Source: Marinospirillum alkaliphilum DSM 21637 (GTDB taxonomy: Bacteria > Pseudomonadota > Gammaproteobacteria > Pseudomonadales > Halomonadaceae). From it: a DNA stretch of 64,000 nt. Below, piece after piece: positions 9,354-17,573 of the stretch; within the stretch, counting starts at the first letter, position 1, and the number at the start of each line of letters is the position of its first letter. The DNA is taken from contig NZ_FPJW01000008.1 of NCBI RefSeq assembly GCF_900119735.1, positions 1-64,000 of the forward strand. Direction: 5' to 3'. The translations under genes and the position numbers were made by a program. Under the pieces are notes generated by a model that worked only from the letters and a program-made list of their open reading frames with translations, was not told where the DNA came from and made no database searches.

Positions 9354-10849
9354 GGCAGATACTCCCTTGTAGTCACCAGTTGCACCCAGGCCAGCGGGCT
9401 GAAGTCTGAGGCTGCCAGCAGTCCGGCCAGCAGACTGAGGCTGGCGGTGACCAGTGGTGGAATCAGCAACCACAGACTGGTATCCCAACGCCCCAGCACA
9501 CGTTCCTGAGGCCACTCACCCTGTTGCGGGCAGAACCAGATGCGGTACAGTAGTGGCAGGAAATAACCGGCATTCATCAGGCTGCTGAGAATCAGCACCA
9601 GCAGTACCCAGTCCATGTCCGCATGCAGCGCACCGGTTGCCAGATACCATTTGCTGATGAAGCCGGCAATGGGTGGCAGGCCGATCATGCCCAGTGCACC
9701 GATGGTGAAGGCCAGGCTGGTGCCGGGCATGCGGCGACCAGCGCCGTTGAGTTGCTGAATCTTGTGAATGCCCAGGGTTTCGGCATAGTTACCGGCACAG
9801 AAAAACAGCGTGACCTTCATCAGGCCCTGGTGCAGCAGGTGCACCAGTCCGCCAATGGTTCCTGCCGGTCCGAACAGGCTGATGCCCAGGGCAATGTAGG
9901 ACACCTGGCTGACGGTGGAAAAGGCCAGCCGACGCTTGATGTCCTGTTGTGCCAGTGCTCGCAGGGAGCCGTAAAGGATGGTGATGGCGGCAGCAATGCC
10001 CAGCGGTAATAACAGGCCCAGTTGATAACTCAGGGTGATGCCATAAACATCATAAACCACCCGCACAATACCAAAGGCACCGGCTTTGACCACGGCAACG
10101 GCGTGCAGCAGGGCACTGACCGGAGCCGGGGCCACCATGGCCTCCGGTAGCCAGCCATGCAGTGGCACCATGGCTGCCTTTACCGCCAGACCACCGATCA
10201 ATAACAGGAAAATCCATTTCAAGGTGCTGGCCTGTTCCGGTAGCAGTGCATCGAGTTGACCGGTGGCAGCAAAACTCAGGTCACCGGCAAGGCTGTGCAT
10301 CCACAACACCCCCGCCAGCAACACCACACCACCACCGAGGGTGTAGATCAGATAGAGGCGTCCGGCCCGCAGTGCCTTGTCGGTGCCCTTGTGCACCACC
10401 AGCGGGTAGGTCGACAGGGTCAGCAATTCATAAAAGATCAGAAAGGTGAACAGGTTACCGGCAAAAGCAATGCCCAAGGTTGAAGCCACGCAGAGGCTGA
10501 AAAAGCCGAAAAAACGGCGGCGGTTCGGTGTGCCTTCCAGATAACCGATGGCATAGAGGGTGGTGAACAACCACAGCAGGGATGACAGACCGGCAAACAT
10601 CACCCCCAGTGCATCCGCACGCAGCACAAAGTCGATGCCGGTCAGCAGGGTGAAGCGGGTTTCATAAACCTCACCCTGGGAGACACCCACCAGTATCCAG
10701 ATCACCAGCAGGATTTTTATACCGGCTGCAGCCAGGTTGATGCTGCTGCGCATGCGACTGTTGTTTTCATCCAGCCAGAAGATGATGGCAGCGGCACCCA
10801 GCGAAGTGAACAGCACCAGTACCGGTAGCCAGAAGTGCAGATCCATCAT
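9350..10849 (-). CDS. NuoM/NuoN/MrpD-like antiporter subunit (second D-type subunit)
   Basis: A 499-residue membrane protein of the NuoL/M/N and MrpA/D family with about 14 helices. All key charged residues are in place: the TM5 glutamate E141 in FYELLTLSTYP, the TM7 lysine in GGLAVKAAMVPLHGWLPE, the TM8 lysine in VAVVKAGAFG and the TM12 lysine in GFISKW. The start at 10849 is one of two adjacent ATGs; GGAGG lies six bases upstream of the first, which overlaps the mrpD stop. It therefore looks able to carry protons or cations. It is the second of three such modules in a row in this operon. Confidence 0.88.
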   Translation of the reverse strand: MMDLHFWLPVLVLFTSLGAAAIIFWLDENNSRMRSSINLAAAGIKILLVIWILVGVSQGEVYETRFTLLTGIDFVLRADALGVMFAGLSSLLWLFTTLYAIGYLEGTPNRRRFFGFFSLCVASTLGIAFAGNLFTFLIFYELLTLSTYPLVVHKGTDKALRAGRLYLIYTLGGGVVLLAGVLWMHSLAGDLSFAATGQLDALLPEQASTLKWIFLLLIGGLAVKAAMVPLHGWLPEAMVAPAPVSALLHAVAVVKAGAFGIVRVVYDVYGITLSYQLGLLLPLGIAAAITILYGSLRALAQQDIKRRLAFSTVSQVSYIALGISLFGPAGTIGGLVHLLHQGLMKVTLFFCAGNYAETLGIHKIQQLNGAGRRMPGTSLAFTIGALGMIGLPPIAGFISKWYLATGALHADMDWVLLVLILSSLMNAGYFLPLLYRIWFCPQQGEWPQERVLGRWDTSLWLLIPPLVTASLSLLAGLLAASDFSPLAWVQLVTTREYLP

Positions 10850-12321
10850 GCTGCACCTCCCGGTAAAGCAGTGGAGATCAGCCATTGTGGCCAGGCTGAC
10901 AGAATGCCAAGTGCCAGTGCCAGCAGCGCCAGCGCCAGTGCTGACAGATCCAGTACCAGTGCCGGTTGGCGGAAGCGGTCTGGATTGTCAGACTCTACAT
11001 AACACTGCTGGTAAACCTTGAAGATATAAACCGCACTCAAGGCGCTGCCGGATAACAGCACCAGAATCCACCACCACTGACCGCTGAGCAAGGCGCTTTG
11101 CAGCAGCAGCCATTTGGCCATGAACCCGCCACTGGGCGGCAGGCCCATCAGACTGACACCCGCCAGACCAAAACCCAGCAGGGAGAAAGGCAGGTAACGA
11201 CCGGCACCGTGCAGCCCCGGCAGATCCGGGCGGCCCATGGCCAGCACCAGATTGCCGGCCGCCAGGAACATTGCTGCCTTGGCCAGTGCATGGGAAGTCA
11301 GTTGCAGCCAGCCACCTTCCCAGGCCAGACGAGTCGCTTCTTCGCCGGTACCGGTGGTGAGAGGAAACAGCAGCAGCAGGTAACCCAGTTGGGCCACCGT
11401 GGAATAGGCCACCAGCATTTTCAACTGCTGCTGACGGCAGGCCATCCAGCCACCCCAGAACACTGCAGCAGCCCCCAGCGCTCCCAGCAACTGGGCAGCA
11501 GAAAAGGTCAGGTTGTCCGGGGCCATCTCCAGCCACAGACGCACCAGAATATAAAAGGCAGCCTTGGCCACCAGGCCTGACAGCAGTGCACTGACCGGTG
11601 GCAAGGCACTGGCGTGGGCAGGAGGCAACCAGCTGTGCAACGGGAAAGCGGCCATTTTCAGCAACAGGCCCAGGGTCATCAGAGCCAGTGCCGCCTGACC
11701 ACTGATGCTGTCCGTGAAAGTCAGGGCCAGGGAGGAAATATCCAGCTGACCCTGGTGGCCATAAATCAGCGCCACCCCCAGCAACCAGGCCAGTGAACCC
11801 AGCAGGGCGGCATAAAGATAACGCAAGGATGCCGCCAGGGCTTTTTTCTCACCGGTCAGGGCGACCAGACCCACGGCACTGAATCCCAGTAATTCCAGAC
11901 CGACATAGAGGTTAAACAGATCGGCGGAGAGCCAGATCACATTCATGGCGGCCCAGCAGAAAGCCAGCAGTGGCCAGAAGTAGGTTTTGGCGCGTGGGTA
12001 CTCCTGCAAATAGCGTCCGGCATGCAGGGTGCAGACACTGGTAATGCCACTGGTCAGTAAAAGCAGCAGCAGCGCAAGGCCATCAAGCCGCAGGCGAATA
12101 CCCAGAGGAACGGCCCAGTCGCCCAGACTGTAGAAATGATCACCGCGCTGCAGCCATTGCAGTAGCACCAGCAGTGTCGCCAATAAAATAAGTCCAACGG
12201 CTGTGGTTGCAATCAGCGGTTGCAGTCGCTGCCCGGCAGTGAGTGACAGGATGGACCAGAGAAGTGGCAGGATCACCAGCCAGGGCAGTAATGAAGGGCC
12301 TTCGGTCAGCCATGACAACAT
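10846..12321 (-). CDS. mrpD: Cation/H+ antiporter subunit D
   Basis: A 491-residue subunit of the Mrp (Mnh/Pha) antiporter, homologous to NuoM/N of complex I. TM5 carries the conserved glutamate (E143 in LYVGLELLGF), TM7 the lysine in LLLKMAAFPLHSWLPPAH, and TM12 the lysine in GGFMAKW. The ATG at 12321 shares one base with the mrpC stop (TGATG), indicating coupled translation. In characterised Mrp systems MrpD is one of the two proton-translocating subunits that drive efflux of Na+ or K+ in exchange for protons. It lies in the inner membrane. Confidence 0.92.
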   Translation of the reverse strand: MLSWLTEGPSLLPWLVILPLLWSILSLTAGQRLQPLIATTAVGLILLATLLVLLQWLQRGDHFYSLGDWAVPLGIRLRLDGLALLLLLLTSGITSVCTLHAGRYLQEYPRAKTYFWPLLAFCWAAMNVIWLSADLFNLYVGLELLGFSAVGLVALTGEKKALAASLRYLYAALLGSLAWLLGVALIYGHQGQLDISSLALTFTDSISGQAALALMTLGLLLKMAAFPLHSWLPPAHASALPPVSALLSGLVAKAAFYILVRLWLEMAPDNLTFSAAQLLGALGAAAVFWGGWMACRQQQLKMLVAYSTVAQLGYLLLLFPLTTGTGEEATRLAWEGGWLQLTSHALAKAAMFLAAGNLVLAMGRPDLPGLHGAGRYLPFSLLGFGLAGVSLMGLPPSGGFMAKWLLLQSALLSGQWWWILVLLSGSALSAVYIFKVYQQCYVESDNPDRFRQPALVLDLSALALALLALALGILSAWPQWLISTALPGGAA

Positions 12322-12677
12322 CAGTGGGGCGCTCCTTGAGTCTTGCCTTCAGCAGGGTTATCACCTTGTTGCAGTTCAGGTTCAATATCTTCCGGCAGGC
12401 CGGTCAAGCCGGTCAGGTGATACCAGCGCCGGATCAATACCAGTGCCAGCGCGGTGGCTGATACAGCCACTACAATACCGGTCAGTACCAGTGCCTGGGG
12501 AACTGCATCCACACCCTGACCTTGTTGTGCCAGCCCGGTCATCACCAGAAAACAGCCGCTGCCGGTCAGGTTGAATGCCAGCAGTCGACGAATCAGGTGG
12601 CGGTGCAGGATGAAACCGGTCAGCCCCAGAATCACCAGTGCGCCCCCTGCCAGGGTATAGGGTAAAAAGGTGTTCAT
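12321..12677 (-). CDS. mrpC: Cation/H+ antiporter subunit C (NuoK-like)
   Basis: A 118-residue, three-helix membrane protein matching MrpC and NuoK. The motif VPQALVLTGIVVAVSATALALVL is the conserved third helix, preceded by the family's PQALVLT turn. The N-terminal helix (LAGGALVILGLTGFIL) and the second (LLAFNLTGSGCFLVM) are typical. Its ATG overlaps the stop of the upstream MrpA-C/MrpB gene as ATGA. The roughly 25-residue hydrophilic tail after helix three (EDIEPELQQGDN) is longer than in NuoK but common in MrpC. Confidence 0.92.
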   Translation of the reverse strand: MNTFLPYTLAGGALVILGLTGFILHRHLIRRLLAFNLTGSGCFLVMTGLAQQGQGVDAVPQALVLTGIVVAVSATALALVLIRRWYHLTGLTGLPEDIEPELQQGDNPAEGKTQGAPH

Positions 12678-13627
12678 GATGGTTGATCTCCGGTCCGTGG
12701 TGGGTGTCCTTTTCGGGCAGGAGCCGGACTGGCCTCAAAAAGTGCATAAAGTAACAGTGCCAGCGAGAAGGTCAGGGCTGTTTCCACCAGCAGGATGAAT
12801 GCCCCGGCCAGCTGTTCCGGCCAGGCCAGAAACGCACCACCCTGCAGCAGTTGCACTGATCCCAGTAACAGGAAAGTACCCAGGCCACCCACCAGTCCGG
12901 CACGCAGCAATAATGGGTGGTTCTGCCCAGGTAATTGTTGTCCGGACAGGCGCAGCAGTACCAGCATGGCGGCCATCACTGCTGCCGCCTGAAAGGCACC
13001 GCCACTGCGATAACTGCCAATCCACAAAAGGTAAAGTGCAACCAGCAACATCAGTGGCAACAGCCAGCTCAGCATGCCTTGCAGCAGGGGTGAACTGACG
13101 CGACTTTCTGCGGCGGCATCATCATGGCTGAAGCGCAGGGCCAGCCCCACCACCACTGCAACCAGAATGACAGCCACTTCCAGCAGTGTATCCCAGGCCC
13201 GGAAGGCCAGCAGTACAGCCGTCACCGGATGAGCCACACCGCTGGCCTCGATGTGCAAGGCAACTTCTGCGGGAAGATTCACGGAGGGTTGCAGGGGCTC
13301 CAGCAAAGCACCCAGCAGTACCAGTCCCAGGGCTCCAGCCAGCACCAATGCCAGTATGGTGAGTAGTGGTAACAAGCTGCGCAAGGGTTGTCCCGGCGGA
13401 TGCGGCTGACGCAAATGCCCCAGCGCATCCAGCAGCAGCACACCGGTCAGTCCGGCGCCAATGGCTGCTTCAGCCAGTGCCAGATCGGGTGCCTGCAGGC
13501 GCACCCACACCAGTGCCATCAACAGACCAAAGGCAATAAACATCACCACGGCGCGGAACAGCTCACGAGCCAGTAGTACCCCGAGGGCCACCAGCGGCAG
13601 GGTCAGAGCCAGCAGCAGATCAATCAT
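12674..13627 (-). CDS. Fused MrpA C-terminal domain and MrpB
   Basis: A 317-residue membrane protein. The N-terminal part (about 1-190) matches the DUF4040/MbhD-MbhE-like C terminus of MrpA (LARELFRAVVMFIAFGLLMA, LAEAAIGAGLTGVLLLDAL, and WDTLLEVAVILVAVVVGLAL). The C-terminal part (about 205-310) matches MrpB, with LLPLMLLVALYLLWIGSY followed by RSGGAFQAAAVMAAMLVLL. AGGAG nine bases before the ATG at 13627 decides the start; the gene overlaps mrpG by eight bases. In the classic seven-gene operon these domains belong to MrpA and MrpB; here the NuoL-like half of MrpA is missing from this protein and is presumably supplied by separate genes downstream. Confidence 0.88.
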   Translation of the reverse strand: MIDLLLALTLPLVALGVLLARELFRAVVMFIAFGLLMALVWVRLQAPDLALAEAAIGAGLTGVLLLDALGHLRQPHPPGQPLRSLLPLLTILALVLAGALGLVLLGALLEPLQPSVNLPAEVALHIEASGVAHPVTAVLLAFRAWDTLLEVAVILVAVVVGLALRFSHDDAAAESRVSSPLLQGMLSWLLPLMLLVALYLLWIGSYRSGGAFQAAAVMAAMLVLLRLSGQQLPGQNHPLLLRAGLVGGLGTFLLLGSVQLLQGGAFLAWPEQLAGAFILLVETALTFSLALLLYALFEASPAPARKGHPPRTGDQPS

Positions 13628-13931
13628 CTTGCTGTTCTCCTGCATTGGAAGGGCGAAACTCGCGGCAGACACGTACCACCAGATGCCCGGCCAAGGCGCT
13701 GGCAGCAATGGCCAGCAGCCAGATCAGGATCATCTTGATGGCCACTGGCCAGTGTTCCACTCCGGGCAGTAAACCCAGCACGATCAGGCCAAGTCCGAGA
13801 TTGTCGACCTTGGTCAGGGCATGGATGCGAGAAGGGGTGTCAGGGAAGCGCAGGATGCCCAGCGTGCCGACCAGAAAAAACAGAGCACCGGACAAGAGTA
13901 ACAAGGCGCGCAGCAGATCAATCAGCATCAT
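13620..13931 (-). CDS. mrpG: Cation/H+ antiporter subunit G
   Basis: A 103-residue, three-helix protein of the MrpG/PhaG family. The conserved core GTLGILRFPDTPSRIHALTK, in which the RFPD-x-(5)-H pattern is the family signature, sits between helices one and two. Two adjacent ATGs (13931 and 13928) are possible starts and both overlap the mrpF end by 11-14 bases; no strong ribosome-binding site distinguishes them. A hydrophilic tail ends in EQQDD. It is an accessory subunit needed for assembly and activity of known Mrp complexes. Confidence 0.92.
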   Translation of the reverse strand: MMLIDLLRALLLLSGALFFLVGTLGILRFPDTPSRIHALTKVDNLGLGLIVLGLLPGVEHWPVAIKMILIWLLAIAASALAGHLVVRVCREFRPSNAGEQQDD

Positions 13932-14205
13932 GGTCTTGCTCACTGTGGTGGTCGGCCGGTTGGGTGCGAGCCACAAAGGCAACGGTGGCCATGATGGCCA
14001 GCAGCGCCAGCACCAGTGCAACATCACGCAGTGCCGGTTGCTGCATCAATTCTGCCAGCAATAACAACAGGCCCACCCCGGTGGTGCCGAACAGCTGGGC
14101 TGCCAGCATGCGATCAGCCCTGCCGGGGCCGGCCCAGATACGCCATAAACCGAGTAATAATGCCAGCAACAACAACAGGGTGCTGATCCAGAGTACCTGT
14201 GTCAT
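13918..14205 (-). CDS. mrpF: Cation/H+ antiporter subunit F
   Basis: A 95-residue, three-helix subunit. The family pattern RIWAGPGRADRMLAAQLFGT, with the conserved Asp in RADRM, lies after helix one, and helix three is ALRDVALVLALLAIMATVAF. The tail is unusually acidic and histidine-rich (HHSEQDHDAD). Its ATG overlaps the mrpE stop as ATGA. MrpF sits in the membrane core of the antiporter next to MrpG. Confidence 0.92.
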   Translation of the reverse strand: MTQVLWISTLLLLLALLLGLWRIWAGPGRADRMLAAQLFGTTGVGLLLLLAELMQQPALRDVALVLALLAIMATVAFVARTQPADHHSEQDHDAD

Positions 14206-14759
14206 GTTTCCTGCCTCCGGTGACGTTGTTCCTGTTCCAGCAAGTCAGCAACGGGTAAACCAAAAACAGCCGCTATCTGGCGTTGAGCAACAAAAACATC
14301 ATGTTCCACTGGCTGGGTCATATCCAGGCAGTGCAATAACAGGCGGTCTTTTTCAAAGCGCACACTCAGGGTGCCGGGTAACAGTGACAGGGTCATTGCC
14401 AGTAACCAGCGAGGCGCACCGGAAGGCAGGTAGAGGGGAACACTGATTGCGCCTGGCTGAATGGGGAGTTCCGGAGACAGGGTGCGGCGGGCTACGTCCA
14501 ATCCGGCCAGCAATGACTGGCGGGTGAAAAACCACCAGAAAGCCAGCAAGCCAACTAGTGAAAGCCGTCGCCCAGGCTGAGGATGCAGATGATGACTGAG
14601 CCAGACAGCCAGCAGTACTGCCGGGGCACCCAGTACCCAGCTGTCATTGCGTCCTTCGCTGATCAGCCACCAGACTGTAGCAGCCAGTACCAGGCGCAGC
14701 AACAGGCTGATGATTCCAGAAACATTCATGCGTACATCCATCAAGGGTTTGGGCAGCAT
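14202..14759 (-). CDS. mrpE: Cation/H+ antiporter subunit E
   Basis: A 185-residue MrpE protein and the first gene of the leftward antiporter operon. Two or three N-terminal helices (LLLRLVLAATVWWLI, LLAFWWFFTRQSLL) are followed by a cytoplasmic domain with the family motif LLAMTLSLLPGTLSVRFEKD (TLLPGT-like) and an HCLDM segment. The start at 14759 is preferred over in-frame ATGs at 14741 and 14729 because only it has AAAGGAG upstream (11 bases away); the shorter forms are nearer the usual length of about 160, so the first 10 residues are uncertain. The order E-F-G-(A'B)-C-D-D-L differs from the Bacillus order A-G. Confidence 0.9.
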   Translation of the reverse strand: MLPKPLMDVRMNVSGIISLLLRLVLAATVWWLISEGRNDSWVLGAPAVLLAVWLSHHLHPQPGRRLSLVGLLAFWWFFTRQSLLAGLDVARRTLSPELPIQPGAISVPLYLPSGAPRWLLAMTLSLLPGTLSVRFEKDRLLLHCLDMTQPVEHDVFVAQRQIAAVFGLPVADLLEQEQRHRRQET

Positions 14760-14813
14760 TCTAACATCCGCTCCTTTGCAAAATAAGGCGTGAACCCCAG
14801 GTATAGACTGTAT

Positions 14814-14842
14814 TTGTGCTCCTTTTATCCCCGGACTATGCT
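14814..14842 (+). promoter_or_regulatory. Probable sigma-70 promoter of the VOC-fah-maiA operon
   Basis: TTGTGC at 14814-14819 and TATGCT at 14837-14842 are separated by exactly 17 bases. Transcription would begin near 14849, giving a leader of about 30 bases to the ATG at 14880, with AAGGGG as ribosome-binding site. It lies in the 120-base divergent gap shared with mrpE. The match is good but not tested. Confidence 0.5.
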
Positions 14843-14879
14843 GATTGGAGCACCAATAAGAATAACAAGGGGCGCTGCC

Positions 14880-15422
14880 ATGATTCAGTTGCAACAGATT
14901 CACCATGTGGCTTATCGCTGCAAGGATGCCAAGGAAACCATGGAGTGGTATCGCCGCATGTTGAACATGAAGTTCCTGCTGGCCATTTCTGAGGACCGGG
15001 TGCCTTCCACCGGTGCTGAAGATCCTTACATGCATATCTTTCTTGATGCCGGTGGCGGCAACATCCTGGCATTTTTTGAGTTGCCCCAGTCGCCTCCCAT
15101 GGGCCGTGATACCAACACTCCGGAATGGGTGCAGCACATTGCCTTTGAACTCGCTGACGAGCAGGCCTTGCTGGATGCCATGGATGAACTGCGCAGCAAG
15201 GGTGTTGAAGTGCTGGGGCCCACTGATCACGGCATCATTCGATCCATCTATTTTTTTGATCCCAATGGTCACCGTCTGGAGCTGACCTGTCGCACCGGCA
15301 CCTCCGAGCAGTTGCAGCTGCTGGAAGCAGTTGCACCGCTGATGCTGGAAGAATGGTCCCTGACCCGAAAGGCACCGCGTCATGCGGCCTGGTTGCATCA
15401 GCAACAGGAGGATCAAACATGA
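14880..15422 (+). CDS. VOC (glyoxalase/dioxygenase fold) protein of a tyrosine-degradation operon
   Basis: A 180-residue vicinal-oxygen-chelate protein. Candidate metal ligands are H8 or H9 in IHHVAYRC, H86 in VQHIAFEL and E134 in GHRLELTC, in the positions expected for a two-module VOC fold, so a metal-dependent enzyme is likely. The start is set by AAGGGG upstream and by the IQLQQIHHVAYR opening. The stop overlaps the fah start (ATGA). Its neighbours act on fumarylacetoacetate and maleylacetoacetate, so a role in aromatic amino-acid breakdown is an inference from context. It is too short to be 4-hydroxyphenylpyruvate dioxygenase (about 350 residues). Confidence 0.82.
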   Translation: MIQLQQIHHVAYRCKDAKETMEWYRRMLNMKFLLAISEDRVPSTGAEDPYMHIFLDAGGGNILAFFELPQSPPMGRDTNTPEWVQHIAFELADEQALLDAMDELRSKGVEVLGPTDHGIIRSIYFFDPNGHRLELTCRTGTSEQLQLLEAVAPLMLEEWSLTRKAPRHAAWLHQQQEDQT

Positions 15423-16408
15423 AACTGGCCTCCTTGAAGCAGGGGCGTGATGGTCAGCTGTTACTGGTCTCACGCGATTTACAACGGGCGGTTTCAGCCG
15501 CCGATATCGCGCCTACCCTGCAAGCTGCACTGGATCAGTGGCACCGGTTGCAACCCTTGCTGGAAGCGCGTTATCAGGCCTTGAATCAGGGTCAGCTGCA
15601 GCAGAGCTTTGCTTTTGACCCCTCGACCTGCCACTGCCCGCTACCCAGAGCTTTCCACTGGGCGGATGCCAGTGCTTATGTCAATCATGTGGAGCTGGTG
15701 CGCAAGGCGCGTGGTGCGGAGATGCCAGCCAGCTTCTGGGAAGAACCGCTGATGTATCAAGGTGGTTCGGATACCTTCATTCCTCCACATGATCCAATCA
15801 GGCTGGCTGATGAGGCCTGGGGAATTGATCTGGAAGGTGAAGTGGCGGTGGTCACTGATGATGTGCCCATGGGCATCAGTGCCGCCCAGGCCAGTCATCA
15901 CATCCTGCTGGTGATGCTGGTGAATGATGTTTCACTGCGCAACCTGATTCCTGCTGAGCTGGCCAAGGGATTCGGTTTTTACCAGTCCAAGCCTTCATCC
16001 AGTTTTTCACCGGTGGCAGTGACACCTGATGAATTAGGTCGCCACTGGCGTGATGGACGTGTTCATTTGCCGCTGCTTTGCCAGGTGAATGATGAACTTC
16101 TCGGGTGTCCTGATGCCGGAGTGGACATGACCTTCAATTTTTTTCAGCTGGTGGCACATGCAGCTAAAACGCGACCGCTGGGCAGTGGCACCATCATCGG
16201 TTCTGGCACGGTGTCCAATCGTGATTCATCGGTGGGTTCTGCTTGTCTGGCAGAGAAACGCATGCTGGAAATACTGACAACCGGGCAGGCCAGTACCGCA
16301 TTTCTGAGGTTTGGAGACAGGGTGCGTATTGAAATGCTGGATACTGAGGGCCGCAGTATTTTTGGTGCACTGGATCAGTTGGTCGAAGCCTGGCAGCCTG
16401 ACGGATAG
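15419..16408 (+). CDS. Fumarylacetoacetate hydrolase family protein
   Basis: A 329-residue FAH-fold enzyme expected to hydrolyse fumarylacetoacetate to fumarate and acetoacetate, the last step of tyrosine and homogentisate breakdown. The N-terminal part (LKQGRDGQLLLVSRDL) is the SH3-like segment of the bacterial FAH subgroup. The catalytic part contains WGIDLEGEVAVVTDDVP, with acidic metal ligands, and MLVNDVSLRN, corresponding to the family's NDxSxR motif, followed by GSGTIIGSGTVSNRD. AGGAGG at 15405-15410 and overlap with the VOC stop fix the start at 15419. Thirteen bases later maiA begins, so the two last pathway enzymes are made together. Confidence 0.9.
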   Translation: MKLASLKQGRDGQLLLVSRDLQRAVSAADIAPTLQAALDQWHRLQPLLEARYQALNQGQLQQSFAFDPSTCHCPLPRAFHWADASAYVNHVELVRKARGAEMPASFWEEPLMYQGGSDTFIPPHDPIRLADEAWGIDLEGEVAVVTDDVPMGISAAQASHHILLVMLVNDVSLRNLIPAELAKGFGFYQSKPSSSFSPVAVTPDELGRHWRDGRVHLPLLCQVNDELLGCPDAGVDMTFNFFQLVAHAAKTRPLGSGTIIGSGTVSNRDSSVGSACLAEKRMLEILTTGQASTAFLRFGDRVRIEMLDTEGRSIFGALDQLVEAWQPDG

Positions 16409-16421
16409 CAGGAGGTGCAAG

Positions 16422-17084
16422 ATGCTGACTTTATACAGTTACTGGCGCTCCACCGCAGCCTGGCGGGTGCGTCTGGTATTAAACCTGAAGCAGTTGGCGT
16501 ATCAACAGGAGGCGGTGCACCTGTTGCAGGATGGTGGTGAGCAGCGCCATGCCGCGTATCGGGCGTTGAACCCGCAGGGGCTGGTGCCACTATTGGTGGA
16601 TGGTGAGCAGCGCATTGCTCAATCCCTGGCGATTATTGAATACCTGGAAGAAACTCACCCTGAACCAGCCCTGTTGCCGCGTGATGCGGGGGCCAGAGCC
16701 AGAATCCGCAGTTGGTCCCAGTTTATTGTCAGTGAGATCCACCCGTTGAATAATCTGCGGGTATTACAATACCTGGAAGGTGAGCTGGGTCTGGATGAAA
16801 ACAGCAGAAACAGCTGGTATCACCACTGGATAAAAGAAGGACTGGCCGCTCTGGAAAAACAGGTGCAGCAGCATCTACCGATCCGTCAGGGTGGTTTTTC
16901 GCTAGGGAATCGGCCGGGTTATTTTGAAGCCTGCCTGGTGCCACAGCTCTACAATGCAAGGCGTTTTAATTGCCCGCTGGAAAGTTATCCCACGCTGGTT
17001 GCACTGGATAAGCGCTGTCAGTCACTGGCAGCTTTCAGTAAAGCGGTGCCAGAGATGCAGCCGGATGCTGTGTTGGATACTTGA
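16422..17084 (+). CDS. maiA: Maleylacetoacetate isomerase (zeta-class glutathione S-transferase)
   Basis: A 220-residue zeta-class GST that isomerises maleylacetoacetate to fumarylacetoacetate using glutathione. The N-terminal thioredoxin-like half opens with LTLYSYWRSTAAWRVRL; eukaryotic enzymes have SSC here, and this protein has S-T-A, with loss of Cys being common in bacterial forms. NPQGLVPLLVDG and QSLAIIEYLEE are the cis-Pro and glutathione-binding segments, and EIHPLNNLRVL is a zeta hallmark. GGAGG about five bases before the ATG at 16422 sets the start. It is the last gene of the operon and is followed by a strong terminator. Confidence 0.93.
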   Translation: MLTLYSYWRSTAAWRVRLVLNLKQLAYQQEAVHLLQDGGEQRHAAYRALNPQGLVPLLVDGEQRIAQSLAIIEYLEETHPEPALLPRDAGARARIRSWSQFIVSEIHPLNNLRVLQYLEGELGLDENSRNSWYHHWIKEGLAALEKQVQQHLPIRQGGFSLGNRPGYFEACLVPQLYNARRFNCPLESYPTLVALDKRCQSLAAFSKAVPEMQPDAVLDT

Positions 17085-17106
17085 AGAAAGGCTGCGAAGT
17101 GAGGCA

Positions 17107-17138
17107 TAAAAAAACCCGCCATCAGAGGCGGGTTTTTC
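17107..17138. terminator. Bidirectional rho-independent terminator (maiA / csp)
   Basis: A GC stem CCCGCC / GGCGGG around the loop ATCAGA, flanked by an A-run on the left and a T-run on the right, so it can stop transcription of maiA rightward and of the cold-shock gene leftward. The genes converge with 71 bases between them. Confidence 0.9.
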
Positions 17139-17155
17139 TGTCTGATACGGGATGA

Positions 17156-17359
17156 TCAGATCGGAGTCACTTTGGCAGCTTGCTTGCCTTTAGGACCAGT
17201 GGTTACTTCGAAAGAAACCTTCTGGTTCTCGGCCAGGCTCTTGAAGCCCTGAGATTGGATCTCGGAGAAGTGAACAAACAGGTCGTCGCCACCGTCTTCA
17301 GGAGTAATGAAGCCGAAGCCTTTAGTGTCGTTGAACCACTTAACGGTACCAGTTGCCAT
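17156..17359 (-). CDS. Cold-shock domain protein (CspA family)
   Basis: A 67-residue single cold-shock domain. RNP1 (KGFGFI, about residues 13-18) and RNP2 (LFVHF, about 27-31) are intact, as is the opening GTVKWFN. It binds single-stranded RNA and DNA and acts as an RNA chaperone in the cytoplasm. AGGAA lies eight bases before the ATG. The 214 bases upstream carry no gene and are likely a long leader, as in cold-inducible csp genes, but cold induction is not proven by sequence. Which CspA paralogue it is cannot be told. Confidence 0.97.
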   Translation of the reverse strand: MATGTVKWFNDTKGFGFITPEDGGDDLFVHFSEIQSQGFKSLAENQKVSFEVTTGPKGKQAAKVTPI

Positions 17360-17573
17360 ATCAAAAATTCCTGTATTACGTTTGTTTTTTGAGTCGTCCT
17401 CCGGGTTGGTGTTAAAGCCAGCCTGAGGGTTTTTGACTCGGTCTTGCGGGAATCAAGATAGTACGAATGACGAACTGATGTTACCGATAATTCGATTACA
17501 ACGGCGTTACGACACTTCTTTGTTGCTACCTTGCTGCCTACGGGAAATAGCCTGAGCTAATCGAGGCCCCACG
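17360..17573 (-). promoter_or_regulatory. Leader and promoter region of the csp gene
   Basis: There is no open reading frame here. On the minus strand it runs from the GIY-YIG stop to the csp ATG. A TTGACG hexamer (17572-17577, overlapping the GIY-YIG stop) could be a -35 element, but no convincing -10 follows at 17 bases. The last 150 bases may be a 5' untranslated leader with the thermosensitive structure known for csp genes. That is an inference from length and neighbour only. Confidence 0.35.
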
